64,000 nt of DNA, from the NCBI GenBank assembly GCA_027943245.1, contig JANDJZ010000250.1, positions 1 to 64,000 on the forward strand, given 5' to 3'. Shown here piece after piece: positions 54,965 to 64,000 of this stretch. The notes below the pieces were generated by a model, which was given only the letters and a program-made list of their open reading frames with translations, made no database searches and had not been told where the DNA came from. This stretch comes from Acanthamoeba sp. SK_2022b. Its lineage: Eukaryota; Discosea; Longamoebia; Acanthamoebidae. The translations under genes and the position numbers were made by a program. How positions within the stretch are numbered: position 1 is the stretch's first letter; every line of letters begins with the position of its first letter.

Positions 54965-56988
54965 CTAGAAGGGGGGCAACCAGGTCGGGTCCATGGCTGC
55001 AAGGTTGTCGGGATGCGTTGCTGCTTCCAAGAGCTGGCCCACCTTCTTGTTAATGTCCTCCATCTGCACCCAATGAACGGTCAGGTCAGCACGTTCGTAA
55101 ACCAAGAAGGGGAACGCGTTTTCCGTTTTCCTTCGTCACCTTGGTGTCGGTCTGGGGAAAGGAGGCGAAATGGGCAAGTCGCTGAAGCAAGGTGGCGACG
55201 TTGGCAGTGGCGGCATCACGAACTGATCTTTCCCCCCTGCCGTTGCTGGCCCACAGGGCAAGTTCATCCCGCATATAGAGGTGCAGAAAACCTCGGAGGT
55301 GCTCCTGGGCCTGGTGATGCGCGTATCGCTCTCCCTCTCTCAGTGTTCACTTGCAAACAACAAAGGGGAAAAGAGAGGGAGGGGGGAACGCGCGCGCACG
55401 CGCATAAGGAAGGGAGCCTTGCCTGGGGTTGAGCGAGACAGCGCGCGACGGAGGTCATGGCGCCGTTCAGCGGACCCTCCACCCACAACGGATTGCAGAA
55501 CGTCTGAAGGTTTCGGGTGAGTCGAAACGGCACTGGGTCTTGCCACTCGAGTTGCCCGCTGGCCCTGTTGAACTCTTAACTCACCGCCCCCAAGTTGTGA
55601 GCGTTGCATGCTCCCGCCACCGACAGTCGGTGCGCCAACGGTGTCAGTACCCGGAGTGAAGGCGAGGTGCAGGATGTTTGCTGTCGAGCGGGAGAAGTAG
55701 ATGTTGTCAGGGGATCGGTGAGCCACCGCCATGACGTGACCAACGAAGGAAGTGAGAGCCAGCTGCGTCACGAACTGGCGCTTGAACGTAAACAATTGGG
55801 CTGCTGCTCCGAAGCTCCGGTGGATTGCCTGCCGCGCAGTGGATGGCTTAGAGAGGCGAGCCGAGCATCCCCCCTACCCAACGCCAACGCCCAACACCCA
55901 ACACCGCACCTGACTCAAGGCCGTTTCTGGCACCACGGTACGGCAGGCCTCATGGAAGGCTGCGCTGAGCCTCAGCTGGTCCGTGGCCCCCGTTGACGCC
56001 TCGGGGGCCACGGTGAGCACATTCTTGTACACAGCGAAGAGCTTGTCTGGATCCACTCCACGCCGATGACAATCGCCCTGGCACGGCACGTGCAGCGGTT
56101 TAATGCAAGTAACAGTAACAAACGGTGCGGTTGTTGTTGGATTGTTGTTGGGTTGGGTTGGGTTGGTTGGGTTGGGTTGGGTTGGGTTGGGTTGGGTTGG
56201 GTTGGGTTGGTCAAGGAGAGGAGGTGGGTTTCGAGAGAATGAGGATGGGGGTACCTGAAACACGTGTGCAAGGGAGCTGACGTCCGCGTCGGCCTGGACG
56301 AGCCTCACGGCAGGCGAGAGAGCGATCACGGGCGGCAGGAAGAAGGTGAGCTGTCGCTTGCGTGTCTGCACGTTCTTCTGGAGCATGGTGTTGACCAAGC
56401 GCAAGAACTGGCCCATTCGGTTGGTGGACCCGTTGTCGTTGCCAGCCGAGATGTCCGAGAGCGTGGCGAGGAACGACGGCTGCGCCAGTAGGTGGAAGGG
56501 ATAGGTCTTGCCGTTGCTGCCCCGCAGGACCAGGCAGCGCTGGGATAGCCTGCCTCCGTGCGACACCGACACCTCGGCCTCGAATCCATCGATACGCACG
56601 TGGTGGTCGATGCCCGGCTCGCCGAAACTCGCGTACTGGCCGGGCACCTGCATGCCCCCCCCCCACCGGCGGTGAGCCAAGGAGAAGTCGCCGCGTTGGC
56701 CGTTGGGGGGGTGGGTCAGGAATCCTTGGGTGGTGTCATGGCGCACCTCTATGGTGTTGGACTTGAAGCCCACGAGGTAGCGGCTCAGCTCCTCGAGGTT
56801 GATGGCTGGCGGCAAGCCCTGCACTTGGTCCGACACACGCCCCAGCCACTCTTTGACCTTGGCCTGCGCCTGATCATTGGGGAGGCAGCACCTGCCATTC
56901 GCGAAGCAAAAGTCCTGTTGCGCCACCGCACGTGATGAACCGCCGCAGGGCGCCGCCATGGTGAGAGAGAGAGAGAGAGAACGAGAGC

Positions 56989-57055
<67 letters not shown>

Positions 57056-60000
57056 CAGGAGATCTTCTTCCGATGCCCACTGCAGCGACACAGAAGATCT
57101 CCCGCGCTGGCACGGCGCTGCTGCGTACTCGAGTCATCTGCTCCTTGCGAAGGGCAAGCCTTTCCTTCTCGGCCTCCTTCATGTCGGGTCGTGGCTCGAA
57201 CGCGGTGTCCCGGATGGTGGTCAGCTTGCTTGCCACGGACTCGGGCAGCTCCTTGGCGATGCAGTTGGGGTAGCGGTTGCACTCGTTCCACACCTCTTGC
57301 CACACCTGCCCCCCCCCACAAGATGGCGGTGTCGGTGGTGGTGGTGGTGGTGGTGGTGGTGGTGGTGGTGGTGGTGGTGGTGGTGGTGGTGGTGAGCCTT
57401 GTCGGACACGCGCCGTGCGAGTGTGTGGGCAGGGGTACCTGAAGGAGGCGCTCTTCCGTAGAGATGGTCACGCATTTGATGATCTCCTTGATCATCTCCT
57501 CCATCTTGGCGACCACTGCCGGAAAGGAGCTCTTCATGATGCCCATCACTTCCTCCCCGAAGAGCAAGCTCTGCTTCCTCTTCTTATCTATCTGGGCCGT
57601 CGTCGGATCGCTCTCCTCCTCTTTCGCGGGCTGCTGCTCCTGGAGAGCCACCGCCGCCGCTTGCTCGCTGCTGGAGGAGGAGGAGGAGGAGGAGGCCGCA
57701 GCAGCAGCAGCAGCAGCTTCGAGGGCCTTTTTTCGGGAGTAGGCCAGGAGGCGCTGCTCGAAGATGAAGTTGCGCAGAGGGTAATAGACGGCCTGCGGGT
57801 AGAGCGAGGCGAGTTTGGCCAGCACGCCCTTGAGCTGCACGCCCTCGGGGCGGGAGAGGGCGGCCAGGAGCTGAGGGAGCCACGGGATCCACACCCACAT
57901 GGGCACGTTCTCCGAGAAGGTCTCGAACGTGCCCGCCAGTTGCTTTTCCGCCTCGGCCTCCGCCGTGGATGGTCCCGCCGCCGCCGCCGCCGCCGCCGCC
58001 GCCTGGTCATCGCTTCCCGCTGCCGAGGAGGCAGTGGCGGGAGTGGGAGCGGCGGGGGTGGGAGTGGTGGGAGTGGCGGCGGCGGCGGCGGGCGAGAGGG
58101 GATGGGGGAGCGGGAGCGCGGGAGACGAGTCGTCGTGGTAGAGGAGGAGGAGCACGCGAGGCACAAGGGACGCGGAGAGGGCAGGCTGGGCGCGCATCGC
58201 CTGCAGGAAGCAGATGAGCGCGAACTCGGGCCACGAGTGCGGCTGGCGAGGAAGCGGAGAGTCCTTGCTGCCGACAGCGCCCGTGACAGGATCGGCTTGC
58301 TGCTGCTGCTGCTGAGGCGCCCCTGCCGCAGCAGCGGCGGCGGCGGGCTGAGTGGTGGCCTGGAGAGAGGGAGACGCGGGCTCGGAGGTGTGCATGGCCT
58401 CGCAAAAGGAGCCCCAGCCTGCCCACCCGCGCCCCAGCCCGTCCCACGTCGAGACCGCGGTGGAGTAGGCCCCGTTGGCGTCCTCTCCGAAGCCCAGCTT
58501 CGCGAGGAACTCGGCCTTGAGGTAGAAGAACTCGGCCTTTTGCTGTGGCAGTCGCATCGCGAATTCGATGACACACGCATGCCACGCGCCAAGCAAACAC
58601 ACAAGCAGGCACACAAGCACACAAGCAACGCACAAGCGGTCAGGCAAAACTGGCAGAGCAGCCAGCAAGCGGGGCGCGGCCGATCAGGCCTACCTGAGGC
58701 CCGAAGAAGTCGAGATTGGTCGAGTTGATGATGTCGAGAGCGGTGCGGTAGAGGTTGGCAGCGGCGCCAGCAGAGCCGGACTGGGCGAGGCGTCGATAGC
58801 ACTTGACCTGTTCGCGGAGCTTCACGAAGGCGTCGTGGATCTCAATGTTGGGCAGAGAGTAGATCCGGGAAAGCCACGACAAGCACACGTCCACCAGGTC
58901 GTGCCTCCGCGCTACGTGGCCGAACCTGCTCAACATGGTAGCACCGCGCGCGTGTTGGCGTCAGGGTTCACGAGGTCCTCGGGCAGAGAGATGAGGAAGA
59001 GCATCGGCGGCGGCGGCGGCGGCGACAGCAGCAGCAGCGGAAGGATCGAGGGCGGAGGGAGGAACCGCGCACCTGTTGATCGTCCAGGCGGCCTCGTGGT
59101 GGCCGATGTAGGCCACAGAGGAGTTGACCTCCAGGAGCGGCTGGAACGCGCCGTTGATGAGCGTAAACACGTGCTGCCGCCACGTCAGGATGTCGGTCCA
59201 CACGCCCACGTCCTCCCACTCGTTGGGCAATCGCTCACGCCACGTGGTGAGAATGTTCTTGATCTCGGGGATGGCCTAGTGGTGTTCCCCCCCCCAGTTA
59301 CGCCAATGCGGCGTGGTCAGACACGTCGCCGCAGGCAAAGCAGCGCGCGGCGGTGGTGTGCGTATGCGGGCGGCGGAGGAGCCAACCTGGTGGCGGTTGG
59401 TGCCATTGATTTCCTTGATGATCTGCGCGGACTCGCGAAGCTCCACGAGCTGGTGGAAGGCCTGCAAGAGCGGGGTGTGCCCCGGAGACGGAATGGGGGG
59501 CAGCGAGTGCCAGTGCAAGAGCCCGAGCTGAGCCGCCTGCACAGTGAGGGCGTCCACTTCGCCCGGCTTGCCGTCCTGCACCGCCACATAGCTCTGATAG
59601 ACTCTGATAGGCGAGCGAGCACACCGACCGATCGTTACACACGCACCCATCATGCCGTTTGGCGCTAAACGCAGCAGCAGCAGCAGCAGCAGCAGCAGAG
59701 GCACAAGAACTGCTCGGGTTGGGGGAGGCAGAAGTACTTGAGCTGCGGAGTGTCCAGGGCAGCCCCGGCATAGCGCGCGAGAGCGTCGCGCATGGAGTTC
59801 CAATCGCCAATCTTCCACGCGCAGTCGAGCACCAATTCCGTTGCGTTTTGGCCCTTGGCAAATTCCGTGAGCAGGTCCCACTGTACAAACCCGGTTGAAG
59901 CGACGCTTCCGGTGTCAGTCGCTCGCGATCGTGATCAGCCACCACAGCATGCCAAACAGTTTGCAGCAGCAGCAGCAGCAGCAGCAGCAGCGGGTGGACC

Positions 60001-60644
60001 TGTTGCAGTCGTTTGGCGCAGTTGATCCAATGCTCCTCCAGGAGGCCCATCTCCCACGCGGGGTCGCCTTCTGGCGGTTTGAGGTGCCCTGCTTGTGCTC
60101 GCATCATTCCGTTGTAGTACAGATCCTGCCGTAACATGTTGTTAACATTCAGTCTCACCTTGTCGTTGCTATGTTCAATAGATGAATAAACAAACAAACA
60201 AATGAAGCTGATTCTGAAGATAACGACACAAGAGGTAAATATGCACTGCACGTTGGAGGTTCGCGTGCCTGGGCCTTTTGCCATAACCCGTGCTGCTCCA
60301 GGTGGAGCGCAGTTTTTGTGAGAGGAAGGGTACAGCGCCGTTGCCAAAGTCCGTAGGCCAGGTCCTCTTCACCCAGCAGCTGGTAGAGCTCGCCCAGCCC
60401 ATCAACGGCTCTCTCCCACATATCCTCGTCCATGAGGGGCTGCACGCGCGGCCGTGAGCATCGGTCACACAACTCCAATTCAAGCAGACAGCAACAACCA
60501 ACCAACCAACCAACCAACCAACCAACCAACCAACCAACCACCACCACCACCACCACCACCACCACCACCACCACACCACACCACACCACACCAAGTGGGG
60601 CGTGCTGTGCCTGCTGCTGGGCTGGCGTCGGGCTTGCGGCTGAG

Positions 60645-60715
<71 letters not shown>

Positions 60716-61104
60716 AGCAGAGGCGAGCGGCTCTAGGAGAGCAGATGCGAGGTGCCAAGCGTTGTAGGTCTTGCCCACGTATTTGACGAGCTCCCCGGGC
60801 AGGACGGGCGCCTTGGGTTTTTTGGTGTCGGAGAGGCGTGGGTCGGAAAGCAGGGAAGAGGTGAGGGTGAGGGTGAGGGGAGGGGAGGTACCGGGCTGCA
60901 TCGAGAGAGGGAATGCAGAAGGGCCTGCATGACGTTGGGCTGGATAAAGCGCTGCACGCTATGGTAGTCCTTGCCCAGCAGCTGCACGCACCCCTTGTTG
61001 AGGTTCTCCCGCTCTTCGTTCGAGAGCCTGGCCCATGCACACGGGAACAACGATGCCCACAGATGGTAGGCCACGTCCGAATCCTTGTACACCAGCTGCG
61101 CGCG

Positions 61105-61198
<94 letters not shown>

Positions 61199-62764
61199 TG
61201 AGGTGGGGGCGCGAGGGGGTAGACCTCCTTGATCACGACGGACGCATACCTGCTGCAGAGGAGCGACGAGGTCTTTGGCACAAAGGCGATTGATCCTGGC
61301 GAGGAACTCTCGGTGCTGCTGCACAATGTTCTGCACCGGCCCCTGCACCAATTGGTATGTCACGGACTGTGCCACGTCATCGTTGCCATCATCATCAAGC
61401 GGTACCGCTTCCTCGGGTTGAGCTCGTGTGGTGCTGTGCCAGGCGCCCGCCAAGGCAGGCAGTTGGGCAGCCAGAGAGCTGAGCGTGAGGGGGGCTTCCG
61501 GCCTATCCTCACCCCCAGAAAGAAAAAAAAAACCGCAGAGAGAGCGAGAGAGAAATGAGACGCCCACGGTCGTACAGGTGTGACACACCAGAGTTGTCGT
61601 TCGGGGTGGTAGCGGGAGGGGGGGGGGGAGAGAGAGGAGGGCGCACCGAATGGCGCCGAGAAGGAGCTCCCCAGCGTGACGAATCCAGAACGTGTCGGCG
61701 AGGGATTCCCAAGACTGGCCGGCCACGATGTGCTGTAGCCTCTCGCCCACGGCGTGGGCCACGCGCGAGTGGTAGAGGAGGAGGAACTTGTTGCGTATCT
61801 CGGCATCCTTGGCTCGTAGGCCCATCAAGAAGGCCGGCTCCAGCTGGCTCAGCTCTTCCATCGAAGCACTCCCGTCCAGAGAGACCTGCGACGTCGCGGA
61901 GGACACATGAGTGAGAGAGAGAGAGAGAGAGAATGTGAGCACGAGACAAAGCCACGCGGCCACGTGTGGACACACGGCCACATCACGACGCGAGCTGGCC
62001 TGACCTGTAGGACGAGGTCCAGGAAGGCGGCCTGGAGCGGAGCGTCGGCAATCTTGTCGAAGCGAGTCATGCGCAACAGGAAGTTGCACTTCTCCTTGAG
62101 CGTCAGGGTCTGGGCGGAACGAGGAGGCGCGGAAGGCTCGCTCAGCAGCATGAGGTCGTCGTGGGCAGGGCGAAGCTCGGCTTCAGAGTCGATGTGCATG
62201 GTGGCCGCGTCGTCGAGCCCCAGACGGAGACGCGGAGCAGCGAGGAGTGAGTCCTGCGCCGGGGCTCGGTCCTTGTCCGTCGCCGCCTCGGGCGATGGCC
62301 CGCTTTTGACCCAGTGGGCCACCATCCGCGTGATGGCACGCAGCAGCTGAACATCGTGCGACTTCTCGATCAGCGCGTAGAGGGTGCCAAAGAAGGCCTT
62401 CTTATCCACCGCTGGCACCTGCCCCGCCCCCCAAGTCAAGTCAGCGAGCCTTGCGTCCACAACCGTGTTGAAAGGGGGGGGGGAGAGAGAGAGAGAGAGA
62501 GGCGCGTGATGATGCTATCGACACCCCCCTCACGCGGATAGGAAGTGGAAGACGCCTGCCGTGCACTTACATGATCGACGCGCGCGCTGATGAGGCTGAT
62601 GCACATCTTGATCGTGGAGAGGCTCATAGCTCCGGCAGCCACCACGCTGCCCTCTGCTCGTGCACCACGACACGCGACACACGACGGAGCAGGGTAAGCG
62701 CACGGCAACCTGGTCTGAGGGGCAGGCATGCAAGGCAGCTGCGTGTGATGTGTGATGTGATGTG

Positions 62765-62812
<48 letters not shown>

Positions 62813-63867
62813 CCGGCGGTTGATGCACGCCCAACGGAGCGCCGGGCGGGGATTTCTTGACGGTAAGCATCGACGAGGCGGGCGTCGGAGCAGCAGCAGC
62901 AGCAGCAGTCTTGGCAGAAGGAAGGGCCGAAGAAGAAGAGGGCTGCTGGTCCTCGCCTTGCGGGAGGCCTCCCCGTCCACCGGACAGGTGCTCCTTGGCG
63001 AGGCGCTGCAGGAGCTTGACCAGCAGAGAGAGGAAGCGATCGGCGTAGTCGGCCTGGTGGTTGGACAGCGTCTTCAGGATGATCACCATGCCCGACCTGG
63101 ACCACGCAATCCCGCGGAGATTGTGGGGGGGGGTAGAGGGAGATATGAGCCTCGCGTGCAGCCCTGTTGTGCACGACCACGCCATGCCGCGTTGTGAGGG
63201 GGTAGGGGGCGAGGCACTTACCAAAGGGAGGCCTTGTAGTCGGAGCCGAGCGTGGTGGAGATGGTCTGCTCAATGTCGCCGTAAAAGGAGGCGACCTCGG
63301 GCTGCGGCTGCGGCTGGTGCAGCGGGAAGGCCTTGATCATTTTGCTGAGCAGGATGCACAGCGAGGCTATGATCTTGGGGTTGTCGGAAGTCAGGCAGCC
63401 CAGGAGGGCGTGGTGGAGCTGCTTCATGTTCGAGTTCGACCCCACGAACTGGGTGAGCTGGTAGTCGAGCACCACGTTGAGGATGCCCAATCCGGTCACC
63501 ACGACTTGGCCCTGCTGCTCCTGCGCCTTCAGCAGTTTCTGTTGGTTCGGCGCGACGAGACGCCACCGCACCACCCGTTAGCCAATGGATCGAGAGGGGG
63601 AGAGAGAGAGAGAGAGAGAGCCATGACCAAGGTCGTGCACGTTTTCGCTGGCACAGCTCGTCGTTGTACGTACCTCAAAGTAGGAGAACTTGATGTGGAC
63701 GTCTGGCCAAATGGTGAGCGCCTGCTTCAACAGCTCCAGCGAACGCGTGGCCAAACCCTGCATACACAACACACCACAACACACCACACATCAGAGAGTG
63801 CTCACTTCTTGACCAAGAGATTGGAACCTCTGTCCCTTACTGCCACACACGAGACACACACGAGACA

Positions 63868-63938
<71 letters not shown>

Positions 63939-64000
63939 CGACACCTGATCACGTGATTCGTTTGTCGTAGCAGCAACGCGAATCAGGAAGTTGGCAATCA
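54965..64000 (-). CDS. TRRAP: TRRAP/Tra1 (PIKK-family pseudokinase scaffold), C-terminal part
   Basis: TRRAP/Tra1 recruits the SAGA and NuA4 histone acetyltransferase complexes to activators. The gene enters from the right edge and ends at TAG 54965-54967. Helical repeat sequence (LLKQALTIWPDVHIKFSYFE, QLHHALLGCLTSDNPKIIAS, LLSKMIKAFP) precedes the FAT domain (INSTNLDFFGPQ, IHDAFVKLREQVKCYRRLAQ, QKAEFFYLKAEFLAKLGFGE). The PI3K-like domain (RLSQRCLVLRGSNGKTYPFH, LTFFLPPVIALSPAVRLVQA) lacks the catalytic D-x-x-x-x-N and DFG: that place reads HRSPDNIYFSRSTANILHLA. The FATC end reads ATHPDNLAAMDPTWLPPF. Many introns with (CA)n, (GTG)n, (GAC)n and (GGGTT)n tracts; Ser/Ala-rich inserts in the FAT region. 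About half of the usual length is in the window. Confidence 0.92.
56144..56212 (+). repeat. (GGGTT)n G-rich array in a TRRAP intron
   Basis: About a dozen GGGTT pentamers with one TTGG slip. The G-rich runs are on the + strand, opposite to TRRAP transcription. Resembles telomere-like or G-quadruplex-forming sequence. Confidence 0.85.
56990..57038 (+). repeat. (CA)n microsatellite, TRRAP intron
   Basis: About 24 CA units followed by (GA)n. Confidence 0.95.
57333..57393 (+). repeat. (GGT)n microsatellite, TRRAP intron
   Basis: About 20 GGT units; (CAC)n on the coding strand. Confidence 0.95.
60488..60575 (+). repeat. (CCAA)n followed by (CCA)n, TRRAP intron
   Basis: About 11 CCAA units pass directly into about 11 CCA units; a compound microsatellite. 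Confidence 0.9.
60642..60713 (+). repeat. (GAC)n tract in TRRAP, probably coding poly-Ser
   Basis: About 24 GAC units, (GTC)n on the coding strand. The TRRAP frame through it reads poly-Ser between FAT exons, so it may be a coding insert. Confidence 0.75.
61108..61167 (+). repeat. (CA)n microsatellite, TRRAP intron
   Basis: About 30 CA units followed by (GA)n. Confidence 0.95.
62764..62811 (+). repeat. (TG)n microsatellite, TRRAP intron
   Basis: About 23 TG units preceded by TGTGATGTGATG. Confidence 0.95.
63869..63913 (+). repeat. (CA)n microsatellite, TRRAP intron
   Basis: About 22 CA units followed by (GA)n, the same composite as at 56,990 and 61,108. Confidence 0.95.

Noticed and set aside
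57277..58728. 483-codon (+) frame opposite TRRAP
   Set aside because: Gly/Arg/Leu-rich antisense shadow containing the (GGT)n intron tract; the (-) strand encodes the FAT domain.
1..64000. tRNA or rRNA genes, CRISPR arrays, bacterial operon signals
   Set aside because: I saw no cloverleaf with a T-loop GGTTCRANNCC, no rRNA motifs and no spaced direct repeats of CRISPR type; the window is eukaryotic nuclear DNA.

Overview
This window is nuclear DNA from a protist with compact, intron-rich genes. I infer an amoebozoan, most likely Acanthamoeba: coding sequence is GC-rich and CpG-rich, introns are about 55-130 nt with GT-AG ends (three convincing GC-AG cases), intergenic gaps are often under 150 bp, and introns carry many (CA)n, (CAC)n and (GA)n microsatellites. 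Most genes were assembled by joining frame-consistent exons by eye. Where every exon was measured (DNMT2 and the 19.9-23.0 kb gene), the total is an exact multiple of three with no internal stop.

Layout. 1-433: start of an unknown gene (-). 434-5,050: a CpG-depleted block with eroded gene copies, including a broken kinase plus beta-propeller gene. 5.06-9.7 kb: an ankyrin/F-box/Rho-like fusion and a second F-box gene. 10.0-17.6 kb: a tightly packed (+) series of TTC4/Cns1 co-chaperone, MORN-SET methyltransferase (SETD7-like), VAMP7-type R-SNARE and saccharopine dehydrogenase (LYS1-like, probably mitochondrial). 17.9-19.4 kb: unknown gene. 19.9-23.0 kb: an 11-exon gene whose product combines a ubiquitin-like header, a PD-(D/E)xK nuclease-like domain, a PHD finger and a protein kinase. 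It resembles Crinkler-type effectors and lies between direct repeats copied from the 3' end of the neighbouring MORN gene. 23.3-26.1 kb: MORN protein (-). 27.2-29.8 kb: a coiled-coil/TM gene with an in-frame stop, and a PP2C phosphatase. 29.9-43.5 kb: mitochondrial ribosomal mL43, a small coiled-coil gene, a Sec66-like membrane protein, tRNA methyltransferase DNMT2, a PPR protein, GatB and an Mpv17-family protein. 43.7-50.9 kb: an MST/Hippo-type kinase, an AT-hook protein and exosome CSL4. 50.9-54.9 kb: a second CpG-depleted block with a 2.7 kb GTT/GTG satellite whose strand polarity flips. 55.0-64.0 kb: the C-terminal part of TRRAP/Tra1 (-), running off the window.

Functional themes. Several genes serve mitochondria (mL43, PPR, GatB, Mpv17-like, LYS1-like), and GatB and Mpv17-like share a 111 bp divergent promoter. 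Others belong to core nuclear systems (TRRAP in SAGA/NuA4, CSL4 in the exosome, MORN-SET). Two CpG-poor islands and several truncated duplicates show that part of the window is turning over rapidly by duplication and mutational decay, while the gene-dense parts look intact.
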